Of a stretch of 64,000 nucleotides of DNA, positions 34,864 to 45,124 are shown piece by piece. Within the stretch, counting starts at the first letter, position 1. Every line of letters starts with the position of its first letter. Location: assembly GCF_003144245.1 (NCBI RefSeq), contig NW_020289979.1, positions 186,001-250,000 of the forward strand. Reading direction: 5' to 3'. This DNA is from Jaminaea rosea (taxonomy: Eukaryota; Basidiomycota; Exobasidiomycetes; Microstromatales). The position numbers and the translations under genes were made by a program. The notes beneath the pieces are model-generated. The model was not told the DNA's origin, made no database searches, and saw only the letters and a program-made list of their open reading frames with translations.

Positions 34864-35203
34864 GGCGTCGCAATCTCGCATCTTTTTTTCTTTTTTCTCT
34901 TCGCCTGTCGATGATAGACTCACAGCCCTGTCCATCTTCTCTTCCTTCTACAATGGAGGCTTGTCATTCGGTGTGTGTCCGCGACTGAGGAGCGGCCTAT
35001 AGCCATCCCGTCGTGGCCAAGGCACGCTCGCTCATTTGCTCACTCGCGCAGCACGACGTAGGCCGTGATAGATTGTCGTCATTGATGAAGAAGCATAGCG
35101 AGGTATGAGTGGATGGAGTCTGAAGTCATCGAACAATAAGAAAGCATATTCGTCGTACCGGTCGTCGTGGCGGTCGTCGTGGCGGTCGTCGTGGCGGTCG
35201 TCA
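34864..35203. other. Spacer between tRNA-Met and the 1943-aa orphan
   Basis: It contains backup T-runs for the tRNA, an A/T-rich patch and, next to the orphan gene's stop codon, a 12-bp tandem repeat. No coding signal was seen. Confidence 0.4.
35160..35202. repeat. 12-bp tandem repeat (GGTCGTCGTGGC)x3.5
   Basis: Three exact copies plus a partial fourth, ending immediately before the stop codon complement at 35204-35206, hence in the 3' UTR of the minus-strand orphan gene. Confidence 0.9.
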
Positions 35204-38200
35204 TCAGGCATCCCTCATTCCCACGGCCGTACTGCTCCTCCCCGCCGTCGGCCATCCCTTCGCCCCCACGTAGGACAGCTCCAGCTGCGCGCCCTCCGTT
35301 GCCTCGTCCTTCTCATTCATCTGCGCGTCCGGCGTGGTCGGGAGGAGCTTGACAGAGAGGTAGCGACCGATGGGCAGGGCTGAGGAGGAGGAGGAGTCGC
35401 GCGCGAAGTTGAGTGTCTGTGGGAGGGTGGTGGGGAGTAAGGATATGTCGCCGGGAGAGGGGGTTGACGGGGAGATGATAGAGGGGAAGTGGAAGGTGAG
35501 CATTCCACGAGGGAGCAGAGAAGGAGTTGCGACAGGCGATGTCGTGGACGTGGTAGCGGCAGCGGCACGCTGTCTCTGTGCTGCTACGACTGCTTCGCGT
35601 CGATCCATCGCATAAGGATCACCTAGGTCGGCTTCCTCGTCCCAGTGCGGCTCCTCATCGCGCTCTTGCCTGAGAGCAAGTCCAGGACCAACTGCTCCTC
35701 CATCGCCGACGGCAGCTGCAACGATGCTCTGCACGTCTGTCGCCGACTTGCCCTCCCACTCGCGTAGAGCAGCCTTCTCGATCGGCGAGTCGCTGACAAA
35801 GACGAGCGCTTGAATCGACGTCGGTAATTGCTGCGCTCTGCCCTCCTCGCTGAGAGGCGGCTTGCGCGTCACGGTGACCGAGAGAGACGACAGAGTGAAG
35901 AGCGGACCGAGCGGGTCACTGGTCCCTGCATTGTGGCCCTGCTGCCCCGCACGAATAGCGTCCGCTCGTCGCTGGATGAGAGCGAGGGCACTAGGCATGC
36001 TTGCAAGGCGAGTGAAGAGATGGTCGTCCTCGGCAATGGTGGAGGACAGGGAGAGCTCCGCTGAGATGGCATTGATCGCTGCCAGGTCCTCCGAGCTGAG
36101 CGGTATGGCTTGAGAGGGGAACAGCGAAGGCAGGGCGGGACCTGGCAGCGCCGCCGGAGTAATCGAAGGCGTTGCGTCATCCTGCTCTGCCTCATCTAAA
36201 TGTGCAGCACCCTCGCTAGCACCACCCATCGTAGCCGCCGTGCTTGCGCTAGCTGCGAATCCACCCGGTCCCTGCGTGGTCCTCAACACGAGCCCCCTCA
36301 GCACATCAATGTCATCGCTACTCAACGACCTAAGCGCTGAGAGCGATGAGGTCCGTGTGAACGGCTGTTGGATCGGTGCACTCTGCGAGTCGTCGCTGCT
36401 TGTCCCGCCAGTCGCGGTGAAGCGTGAAAGCACAGCCACCTCTCGCGGCGTGAGATCCGGGCGACGTGCTAGGATTTGTGGCCAGGGGGAGCGACCGGAG
36501 GGCCCGCCAGAGTTGAGGGCTGTGGTTGACATAAGGGCGGCGGAGGCCGTGCCTGCTGTCGTGGTGGAGGCTTCTCGACGCTCTCTGGGAGCCATGCCAA
36601 GAGCTCGCCGACGCTCGTTGTGAGCCTCGTGCGCGTCTACTGCACCACCAGCGGCAGTGCTGCGAAGAAGGCGTGATCGTCCTGCACTCCAGGCTCGATC
36701 CTCCTCGAGCCGCGTCCTAGGGTAGGCTGTCGCAGTACTCGTCACCGAAGTTGTGCCAGGCAAAGCCGCCAGGAACCTCAATACCACATCCAACCCCTCC
36801 TGCGCGGTGAAGCGCAATCCGTTCTGATCGTGCCTGAGCACCGCCCTCGCTCCACTAGGCTGAGGCTCGCGCCGGCTGACCTCAAATCGCAGGGCATAGG
36901 CCTGCGTCTCCGAAGGTGAAGAGGCGGAAACGTTTGACGTGGGTAGCTCGGGCTGCTGTGGTGCCCAAGTAAGGAGACGCTGCCTATGCGCTTGGAGGGC
37001 GGCCTCTTGATAGTGACCTGCTCGTTGCCCTAGAGTATCGAGGGAGCGTAGCACCCGGGTCGCAAGGGGGTCAAGCTGGCTTTGGTCATGAGGGGTGATG
37101 AGACTGGGTGAGGTGGATGATGATGGCGAGGCGAAGAAGTATGTGGAGGCATGACCTGGTAAGCTGCTAGATGTGCCAGCGCTGCCGCTGCCGCTGCTCG
37201 AGCGAGAGGTGAGGGCAAGATCGTCGACCGCTCGAGGGAGCGAGGACGACGGCGCAGCGCTGGAGCTGCTTACGGCCTGTCTCTCCTCCGAATCCTTGTC
37301 CTCTCCAAGCGTTCCGGAAGAAGTGGCACGACGCAGGTGGCCAGAAGACGAAGAAGTGCTCGTCGTGGGTGGATCAGACGCCGGCTGAGAAAGCCGCACA
37401 GCCCTTGGCGCCCTCAATCCCGCAGGTGCCGGGTCTCGCAGCGTCCTTCGTCGCACAAGCGAGGAGCCAGCTGCCATACTGTTCTGCCCGCTGTCACCAG
37501 TCGTGCGTGCCTGCGAGCCCCTCAACGCTGACTCAGTACTCTCTAGCACCCTCCCGATCCTTCCCTCCCTCTGCCTCAGCTCGTCGAGGTGGCGCCTGCG
37601 TCGGGCTAGCTCCTCTCCAAGACGCTGCTGAGAGGCACGCAGCTCTGCCTGGCGCGCAGAGAGCTCCGCTTCGATGTTCTGAGATATTCTGGTGAGCCAA
37701 GGAGAAGAGATTGAGGTACTTGAAGAGGACGCAGCTGGATCGGTTGAGGCTGGAGGAGAATGCGCAGGGTTTGGGGCAGGAGTGGTCGCGGTTGTGGCCT
37801 CCCCGAGCGCGGATCGATAAGCCCTCTCTTCCCTCTCGCGAAGCTGATCGATTGACATGCTCCTGATCTCCTCGCCGACACCAGTACCACTCCCTGATCC
37901 AGTCGTGCTGCGCCCGTGGTGTTCAGCTCTGCGCACAGGGGTTGTCGATGTCCTGCTGGTCGTCATCATGGGAAGCGAAGCAGAAGACGCAGCCAGAGAA
38001 GCATTGCTGATATCCTCGCTGGCCAGGCTGCGCAGCCTGCGAGGGCGACGCAAGCTGCGGATCGAAGTTGGAGGCGAGACTGGAGCCGCAGCAGCCGATG
38101 TGGACGGCGTAGAAGTTGCGGCATTCATTTGCACAGGACTGCTGGAACCTGGGCCTCGAAGCCACATGGTCACGCCGGGAGCGCCTTCGTCGCTGGTTTC

Positions 38201-41035
38201 CCGCATTGGACTTGAGGGACGAGAGGAGTGCTGCTCCTGATCTTGAGGCTGCGGCTGCTGCAGCGGCGACGCAATGGGGCTGATCGCCGTCGCCGCAGGA
38301 TTGACGAGCGTCCAGCCCCCTCCAATGCCGGCAGCTGTCCCTCGAGTCGTAGCCGAGGGATCTTGGTGGTCGTTCCTACCACTTGCCCCGCCCGACGCAA
38401 GGCGAAGACGGCGCGTAGCCCTCTCCTCAAAGTCCAAGCCGCGCACATACCCCTCATCCGCATCCATCTCCTCCTCCGCCCCTGCAGCCTCAACATCCTC
38501 CGTGGCAACGACCAGCGCAGTGCGATTGCGCTGACGTCGTGCCGCTCCCTGTCTCCCCTCCTCGCCCTCTTCAGCACCATCATCCTCCCTCTCCCTCGCT
38601 CTCGCGCGAGCTCTTGTAGAGCGAAAACGCCATGGCGGGATAGGATCGTTGTGCAGCTCCGCTTGCGCTGTTGTGATGCCCGCTGCTGCTGGATCACTCT
38701 CGTTGTCCGCCTCGAACAGCAGCTCCCCATTAGGATCGTCAAGAGCACGTCGGGCCGCATGAGCTTCCTGAGCACTCTCTTGGCGTGCACGTACGCCGCG
38801 ATACCAGTCTGACCCAACCGCGTCGCCGTTTGGGTCGCCGAGAGGAATGAGAGGGTCCAGAGTGGTAATGTTCGAGACGTGAGAGGAGGAAGAGGGTCTA
38901 GCTTCCTGGGTGTCTGCGAGGTCAAGAGCAGGAGGTGTGTACCAGGGGAAGATGTGATACGATCTCGGTGGAGAGGAAGAAGAGGCATTGCTCCCCGAAG
39001 GAGCCGACGTTGAGGCAGCTGCCGCGGCAGCAGGTGGGCCATCGATGCCATCCAAGCTCCTCAGATGTCGCAAGTAGCTCATTCCATGCCCTTCACGTCG
39101 AGCCTGCCTCTGCTGACGATCTTGCTGACGTTGCTCCTCGGTACGTCGCTGTCGTGTCACATCTGACGCTGCATTGCTGGCTGACCCTGATTCCAGAGTT
39201 GCAGCTGCAGTCCGCGACTCCCGCCGCGCAGCCGCCATCCTGGCAACGGCATCTGTCGCCTCCCTCCTCTGGGCCTCGCCCGTAGCTGGAATTTGGAAGG
39301 CGCTCTCTGGCAGGGGCTCGTTGGGCGAGGCTGCTGATGTAGTACCTGCAGGCCTGCCTGATCCAATGGCAGCCTGACCCGTCAGAGTTGCCCTCCTTTG
39401 CTCCTCTCCTTGAGCCGCAGCTTGCGTCTGCGCAAGTACCTCTTGCACGCGTTGCCTTGCCCGACCGACATCAGGATCATTGAGGGCTTGTTGCCTCGCA
39501 GCGTTGGAGAGCTCGAGGACTCCGCGCGTTGCAGATCGATCGATGGGGCCGTTGACACCCGTGGTGACGTTGCTGTTCGTGCTACGTGGCGGCGAAGAGG
39601 AAGAGGGGGTGGAAGAGGTGGCCAGCAATTGGTTGGTAGACGTTACATTCGACGGACTTGAGCGCACGGGAGTCGCACGCCAAGGATCCGACAGGCTGGT
39701 CATAATCGCTGAAGCGGGCGTGCGGGACGGCACTGCGAGACTCGTGTTGGCATCGGCTGACACCGTCGCGGGTGGTGGAGTGGCCGTAGCGGTCGATGGC
39801 GTCCCATACTGCTGCCTCATGAGCCTCGCCATCTCGACTCTTCTCCGTCCGACAGCGTTCAGCCCGGGTGTATCGACCGTGATCCCGGTGCTGGCGGTAC
39901 CCTCCCTGGTACTGGGGTCAAGCGAGGGAAAGGAGAGCATGGGAACCGCATCTGTCGATGCCTCTCGCTCGCGCTGCGTTGGTGCGCTGTCGCTTGCGGC
40001 TGCAATGGAGCGCCTCCACTCGTTGGCTACGGCTGAGGCAGGTGTCATGTTGCTCGTTGTGGGTGGCGCCGCTGCTCCCGCCGAGGCGGACGTCGATGTG
40101 TCCCTTCCCCTCCTCAGAAGCTCGCCACGCAACCAAGCCCCAGCTGGACCCGAATAGCGTCGTGCCCACCAAGGATGAGGGAGCAAGCGCGAGCCAGGCG
40201 TGTACCCAAAGAGGAACGGCGGAGGGGGAGCATGATGCGCCGAGGAGGATCCCACGTTCAGTTGCTCGCCATCATCCACGACGCCGGCTGCACAGCCCAG
40301 ATCGAAGCACATCCGATTCCACGTCTCCATATCCACGTCAACGTTGCCAGTCGTAACAGCATTGCGAGGGCGAGAGGGTTGCGGTTGAGGATAGTACGAG
40401 GACGACGAGGAGCGCTCCTCTGTGCCTCGGCGTGCGATTGCACGAGGCGGGGATCGCCAAGAAGGGTGAAGCCGCCCCTCCATTTGGGCGACAAACGCTC
40501 GCTCAATAGCATCTGCGTCGTATTCTTCGCCTCCTGGACCGCCCGAACTAGAGGAAGTCGTTGTGCTTTCACCACCGCTGAGCGTCTCGCTACCCGAGTC
40601 GGAAAGGTCGATCATGCCTACGCCTGTTGATCGAGACGTTGCGTCGAGGTTGCGAGCGAGGGGCGTGTGGGATGATGAAGACTGTGTTGCGCCAGATGGA
40701 GCACGCGTGGCTGTGATGTCAACTTGATGATCCTTGGACCAATCCCACCTCGCCACCTCTGCCGCTCGGTGGAGGGAGGCCACTTGCATGGCAATTGCTT
40801 GCTCATGCGCCGTAGGGGGTGATCGACTAGGCGAGGACGGTGCAATCGAACCAAAATGGAGTGCCGAGGAGTTGACTGAGTTGGCCCACAAGGGGTGGGC
40901 AAGGGAAGGGGAGGACGAAGGGCGAGATGACGAGGCTGATGGCACGAGGAGGTCAGCATGAGGATACAGAGGGTCTGCGCCTGGTCGACTGCCAGTCGCG
41001 GGTGAAGAGGTCGATGGCTGGGAGGCCACCTCCAT
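35204..41035 (-). CDS. Giant Ser/Ala-rich orphan protein, 1943 aa
   Basis: One uninterrupted frame; the ATG at 41035 (MEVASQPSTSS) is the first in frame. I do not recognise the protein. Most of it is Ser/Thr/Ala/Arg-rich and predicted disordered. More ordered islands are FLFGYTPGSRLLPHPWWARR (about residue 280), HIFPWYTPPALDLAD (about 700) and DPIPPWRFRSTRARARARER (about 800). A clear coiled coil lies at about 1116-1170 (ELSARQAELRASQQRLGEEL). The C-terminal 220 residues look folded: LSSLSVTVTRKPP, SIQALVFVSDSPI, MLTFHFPSI, then LPIGRYLSVKLLP and LELSYVGAKGWP. That spacing resembles the last strands of F5/8C (discoidin/DOC1-like) beta-sandwiches, but this is inference. No signal peptide or TM was seen. 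Codon and base use match the neighbours, so it looks like a genuine, rapidly evolving native gene. Confidence 0.8.
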   Translation of the reverse strand: MEVASQPSTSSPATGSRPGADPLYPHADLLVPSASSSRPSSSPSLAHPLWANSVNSSALHFGSIAPSSPSRSPPTAHEQAIAMQVASLHRAAEVARWDWSKDHQVDITATRAPSGATQSSSSHTPLARNLDATSRSTGVGMIDLSDSGSETLSGGESTTTSSSSGGPGGEEYDADAIERAFVAQMEGRLHPSWRSPPRAIARRGTEERSSSSSYYPQPQPSRPRNAVTTGNVDVDMETWNRMCFDLGCAAGVVDDGEQLNVGSSSAHHAPPPPFLFGYTPGSRLLPHPWWARRYSGPAGAWLRGELLRRGRDTSTSASAGAAAPPTTSNMTPASAVANEWRRSIAAASDSAPTQREREASTDAVPMLSFPSLDPSTREGTASTGITVDTPGLNAVGRRRVEMARLMRQQYGTPSTATATPPPATVSADANTSLAVPSRTPASAIMTSLSDPWRATPVRSSPSNVTSTNQLLATSSTPSSSSPPRSTNSNVTTGVNGPIDRSATRGVLELSNAARQQALNDPDVGRARQRVQEVLAQTQAAAQGEEQRRATLTGQAAIGSGRPAGTTSAASPNEPLPESAFQIPATGEAQRREATDAVARMAAARRESRTAAATLESGSASNAASDVTRQRRTEEQRQQDRQQRQARREGHGMSYLRHLRSLDGIDGPPAAAAAASTSAPSGSNASSSSPPRSYHIFPWYTPPALDLADTQEARPSSSSHVSNITTLDPLIPLGDPNGDAVGSDWYRGVRARQESAQEAHAARRALDDPNGELLFEADNESDPAAAGITTAQAELHNDPIPPWRFRSTRARARAREREDDGAEEGEEGRQGAARRQRNRTALVVATEDVEAAGAEEEMDADEGYVRGLDFEERATRRLRLASGGASGRNDHQDPSATTRGTAAGIGGGWTLVNPAATAISPIASPLQQPQPQDQEQHSSRPSSPMRETSDEGAPGVTMWLRGPGSSSPVQMNAATSTPSTSAAAAPVSPPTSIRSLRRPRRLRSLASEDISNASLAASSASLPMMTTSRTSTTPVRRAEHHGRSTTGSGSGTGVGEEIRSMSIDQLREREERAYRSALGEATTATTPAPNPAHSPPASTDPAASSSSTSISSPWLTRISQNIEAELSARQAELRASQQRLGEELARRRRHLDELRQREGRIGRVLESTESALRGSQARTTGDSGQNSMAAGSSLVRRRTLRDPAPAGLRAPRAVRLSQPASDPPTTSTSSSSGHLRRATSSGTLGEDKDSEERQAVSSSSAAPSSSLPRAVDDLALTSRSSSGSGSAGTSSSLPGHASTYFFASPSSSTSPSLITPHDQSQLDPLATRVLRSLDTLGQRAGHYQEAALQAHRQRLLTWAPQQPELPTSNVSASSPSETQAYALRFEVSRREPQPSGARAVLRHDQNGLRFTAQEGLDVVLRFLAALPGTTSVTSTATAYPRTRLEEDRAWSAGRSRLLRSTAAGGAVDAHEAHNERRRALGMAPRERREASTTTAGTASAALMSTTALNSGGPSGRSPWPQILARRPDLTPREVAVLSRFTATGGTSSDDSQSAPIQQPFTRTSSLSALRSLSSDDIDVLRGLVLRTTQGPGGFAASASTAATMGGASEGAAHLDEAEQDDATPSITPAALPGPALPSLFPSQAIPLSSEDLAAINAISAELSLSSTIAEDDHLFTRLASMPSALALIQRRADAIRAGQQGHNAGTSDPLGPLFTLSSLSVTVTRKPPLSEEGRAQQLPTSIQALVFVSDSPIEKAALREWEGKSATDVQSIVAAAVGDGGAVGPGLALRQERDEEPHWDEEADLGDPYAMDRREAVVAAQRQRAAAATTSTTSPVATPSLLPRGMLTFHFPSIISPSTPSPGDISLLPTTLPQTLNFARDSSSSSALPIGRYLSVKLLPTTPDAQMNEKDEATEGAQLELSYVGAKGWPTAGRSSTAVGMRDA

Positions 41036-41412
41036 ACTGAGATGAGCTGCTGAGCTTTGTCGTATGCTCTGAGCTGTGGTAGTGGTGATGTCGTCGGCGG
41101 CGTAGTGGCAGTGGAGCAACTTGGGATCAAATGCCAATCGAGGGCCAGTCCAGGGCGCCGCCGCCGCCCTCACATTTCGATTTGGCCCACCGCCATCGCC
41201 CCGCCCTCGCACAAGCCACGCGGACGAGAAGCGCAACCACCCAGACGATGGCGGCGAGAGTCAAATCTTTTGCCGTCAAGAGAGGGCGACGAGGGCAAGC
41301 TCGCTCTCACTCGAATGACTTCATGAAGGTGCGATGATGAGAATGGAACGAGACTGATTGACTGACAATGAAACCGATACAATGAGAGAAGAAGCCTATA
41401 CCACTCTGTCGC
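41036..41412. other. Intergenic, orphan 5' region and fibrillarin 3' region
   Basis: Both flanking genes are on the minus strand. The orphan's frame remains open upstream to about 41236 without another ATG. Nothing else was recognised. Confidence 0.4.
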
Positions 41413-42524
41413 TCACTTAGCCACCGCGTTGGGCCTGAACGTCGCAACAAGCATAGCGTGATCTCTCTCATACGGCTCGAGGGTCAATTGCTCCCTCGGC
41501 TTGAACTCGGCCTCCTGCAGCTTCTTGACCTCACCAGCGTACACCGCCTCCGGTACCGCCGTCGAGTCGATACAGCTTGCCTTGATTGAGATGACTGCGT
41601 GCCCGCCGTTCTTGAGGAAGTGGCTGGCGTTCAGAGCCACGATACGGGCCTGGTCGGGCTGGGCTACATCGGCAAAGATCGTGTCCACCATGGGGAGAAG
41701 AAGGCGGTACTTTTGCGGGTGACGAGCGTCCTCGATGATGGGGATGACGTTGGTACGCTTCTTTGCCATGCCGATGAGGTCGCGTCCAGAGCGGTGTGAG
41801 AACTCGACGGCGTAGACTGTTCCCTCGGGTCCAACGACGTCCGCTACGTGGGATACAGAGGTACCAGAGGCAGCACCGAGGTAAAGGACCTTGGATCCCG
41901 GGCCAATGTGGATATGGTCCAGACCACCGAGGACACCAGCCGCCAGCTTGGAGCGGAACGGGTTCCATACGCGGTACTCGACCTTCTGCGGGGCAGCTCC
42001 CTCCTCCGTGGGCGCCGACTCGACGCTGATGCGCTTCTCGCCGTAGACCGACTCTCCAGGGGCGATGTTGCGGGTAACGAGGAGGTGCTCCTTGCCCTCT
42101 GCGATGAAGATGCCGGCGTGCCTGTGAGGCTTGACGATAACGTTGGATCCGCCCTTGGCGCCGCCGCGGGCACCACCACGGCCTCCGCCACGAGGAGCGC
42201 CACGTCCACCACGGCCACCGGGAGCACCACGGCCACGGGGAGCGCCGCGTCCACCACCACGGCCGCCTCCTCGTCCTCCACGGTCACCACCGAAGCCTCC
42301 CCTTCCTCCGCCACGCCCGCCGCCGAAGCCTCCACGACCGGGGGGTCCGGCACGACCACCACCTCGGCCACCTCCAAAGCCACCGCGTCCGCCGCCGCCA
42401 CCACGTCCACCTCGGTCTGAGAGAGCAACGGAGGAAAAGGTTGATGATGTCAGATGAAGCTCTCGTGGGGAGGTGGCCGATCTCCTCGATCGCGCTTCCT
42501 TGGATGCTCACCTCCAAATGCCAT
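41413..42524 (-). CDS. NOP1: Fibrillarin, box C/D snoRNP 2'-O-methyltransferase
   Basis: Exons 42524-42512 (only 13 nt: MAFG plus one base) and 42416-41413, intron 95 nt, give 338 residues. Residues 5-100 are an RGG/GAR domain of repeated RGGFGG-type units. The methyltransferase domain follows: [31 protein letters not shown], the SAM-binding [43 protein letters not shown] and [12 protein letters not shown]. By family it is the catalytic subunit of box C/D snoRNPs in the nucleolus, methylating pre-rRNA ribose and, in yeast, a histone H2A glutamine. It is divergent from gamma-tubulin with 562 bp between. Length and motifs are standard for fungal Nop1. The tiny first exon was set by the phase-1 join to DRGGRGG. 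Confidence 0.97.
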
Positions 42525-43086
42525 TTGTGCTAGTTGTGAATGAGTTGTGTAGGAGAAGCCCTAGTGCTGTTGCTGCGCAGCTTCTTTTGTTTGCTGCTGA
42601 AAGAAGTTGTGATCAACAGCCGAGCCCTAGAACTTGTTGATGATGAGGATTTGGTAGGGTGGAAGAAGTCGAATGCAGACGGACGACGCTTCATCCGCTT
42701 CTCTTTCTCGTCGACAAATTGCAGGCGGCAGGCGGAGACGACACAGTCTCGAGGCTCAGCTTGCCCGCCCTGCCCGCCCTGCCTGCCCTGCCTGCCCGCC
42801 TCGTTTTCGACGAGGTTTGCGCGGGATGAAGACCACGTGGCTCAGATGAGGTCGAGCCTGAGATGGCTGTCCGTCCCGCGAGGGGATCGCGACGTCGAGG
42901 CACGACGCGGATGGGCGAGCGAGTCCAAAGTCCAACACGACCCAGCCATCCTCAACAACTCAATCACCATCCTCTCAACCACCTCGATATTACTTCACCT
43001 CTTTGCTCTCCCGCGTCTGACAAATCGTCACTTCATCGCGCGGCTGTCGCGAGGAGACCGACTCATTCGCCGTCAGCATCACAGGA
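42525..43086. promoter_or_regulatory. Divergent fibrillarin / gamma-tubulin promoter region
   Basis: This 562-bp region lies between divergent starts. It includes an imperfect CTGCC/CCGCC tandem run at about 42762-42802 and CT-rich leader sequence before the gamma-tubulin ATG. No coding signal was seen. Confidence 0.4.
42762..42802. repeat. Imperfect (CTGCC/CCGCC)n tract
   Basis: Alternating CCCGCC and CTGCC units repeat about eight times with small variations in the fibrillarin/gamma-tubulin spacer. Confidence 0.75.
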
Positions 43087-44686
43087 ATGCGAGAGCTCAT
43101 CACAGTGCAAGCGGGCCAATGCGGCAATTCTATCGGCTCGCAGTTCTGGGAATACCTCTGCAAGGATCATGGAATTGGGCGTGATGGTACCCTGGAGGAC
43201 TACGCCGTGGGAGTCGATGCAGGAGACAGAAAGGACGTCTTCTTCTACCAGGCAGACGACGATCACTATGTCCCGAGGGCCATCTTGATTGACATGGAGC
43301 CAAGAGTGAGCTGCAAGAGCAGGGACAGAAGCGCCTTGATGCTGATGCTAATATGCTGCGATGCTTCCTTGTGCGTGTCAGGTCATTGGCGGAATAATGC
43401 AGGGGCCGTACAAGAATCTGTACAACCCAGAGAATGTCTACACATCGAAGGTAAGCCAGAGTAGCCAGCATCATCACTACTTCAGCTCGCCGCCAGTCTG
43501 ACCATTCCTCATGCTCGTCCGCACGCACACTCAGGATGGCAGCGGCGCCGGCAACAACTGGGCAATGGGCTACTCCGCCGGCGAGAAAGTAGCAGAAGAG
43601 CTCATCGACATGATCGATCGCGAAGCCGACGGCTCCGACTCGCTCGAGGGTTTCCAGCTTCTCCACTCCATTGCAGGCGGAACAGGGTCTGGTCTTGGTT
43701 CCTTCCTCCTCGAGCGAGTCAAGGAGCATTTCCCCAAGAAGGTCGTGCAGACCTACTCCGTCTTCCCCAATAATCAGGAGACGTCCGATGTGGTTGTACA
43801 GCCGTACAACTCGGTACTGGCGATCAAGCGGCTGGTGCAGGAGGCGGACAGCGTGGTAGCACTCGACAATGCGGCATTGGCGAGGATCGCGGCCGATCGA
43901 TTGCATTCGGCGGACTCGAGTTACGATCAGCAGAATCAGTTGGTGTCGACTGTCATGGGGGCTGCGACGAGGACATTGCGTTTCCCGGGGTACATGAACA
44001 ATGACCTTGTGAGTTTTGAGAGATGAGCAGCGCCCAGTCGCAGCGAGAATGTACGCTGACCGCCTCCTTCGCGTCGCCGCCCGCAGACTGGCATCATCTC
44101 ATCGCTCATTCCGACCCCTCGAGCGCACTTCCTCATGACATCCTACACCCCCTTCACAAGCGACACCATCGACCGCGGAAAGATGACGATGAAAACCTCC
44201 GTCCTTGACGTGATGCGACGCCTCCTCCAGCCCAAGAATCGCATGGCCTCAATTCAGGGCGCCAGCAAGTCGTCGTGCTACATCTCCATCCTCAACCTCA
44301 TTCAGGGCGATGTCGACCCGAGGGAGGTGCACAAGAGCTTGCTCCGCATCAGAGAAAGGGATCTCGCCACTTTCATCCCTTGGGGCCCAGCGTCTATCCA
44401 GGTGGCGTTGACAAAGAAGAGCCCATTTGCGCAGAACACCCACAGAGTGTCTGGGTTGATGTTAGCCAATCACACGGGGATGGGAGCATTGCTCAAACGC
44501 ACAGTCATGCAATTCGATAGGCTCAAGAATCGCAACGCTTTCCTCGAAGGGTACAAGAAGGAGGCCATGTTCAGGGACAATCTCGACGAGTTCGACGATG
44601 CGAGGGAGTGCGTGGTGGAGCTGATGAATGAATACAAGGCTGCGGAGAGGGAGGATTATATCAGTGGTGGGGGCGGTGGGGACTGA
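43087..44686 (+). CDS. TUB4: Gamma-tubulin
   Basis: Exons 43087-43305, 43382-43450, 43535-44008 and 44087-44686 (introns 76, 84 and 78 nt, all phase 0) give 453 residues, the usual gamma-tubulin length. It starts [48 protein letters not shown] and [15 protein letters not shown] distinguish gamma from beta tubulin. The nucleotide-binding loop is [11 protein letters not shown], and the end is [17 protein letters not shown]. By family it sits at the spindle pole body or microtubule-organising centres in the gamma-tubulin complex with Spc97/Spc98-type proteins and nucleates microtubules. The ATG at 43087 is supported by the conserved N-terminus. It shares a divergent promoter region with fibrillarin. 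Confidence 0.97.
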
Positions 44687-45124
44687 TGCGTAAGACCATA
44701 CCACTGCTGCGGCGCTCTGAAACGCCGTCGCCCTCTCTTGCCTGCGTCGACGGGCACCACGCTCTCTTCTCTTTTGTACTTTTAGTTTCCCTCAATGTCA
44801 GTGCTTGTACGCCACTCACGATTCACTCTCACACAGAAGACCAGAGAAGACAGATGAGAAGAAAGGACATAGCATTGGGTACGTGCATGTGACGAGAAGA
44901 AAGGAGAGTGGGTTGCGAGAGGGGAAAGGAGAGGAAGATGCAGCTGCAACTCGACTCTGTCACTATTTACGACGAAAGGGGAGAGGAGGTGATGAGGAGG
45001 GGGAGGCCAAAGGAATGCGAGGCGAAGCTCTACGAGATGCAGGACGGGTGGGTATCAGAGGATGCGAGATTGACGATATGATGCTGTCGGACGGGCTACG
45101 GTAGCCAAAGCGAAATCGCAGAGC
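44687..45124. other. Convergent 3' intergenic region
   Basis: 438 bp between the gamma-tubulin and GH5 stop codons, purine-rich in places, presumably both 3' UTRs. A 99-residue frame here has random composition. Confidence 0.4.

Noticed and set aside
42131-42457. Pro/Arg-rich plus-strand frame (PRPPP repeats) at the fibrillarin 5' end
   Set aside because: It is the reverse complement of the RGG domain of fibrillarin, which is certain.
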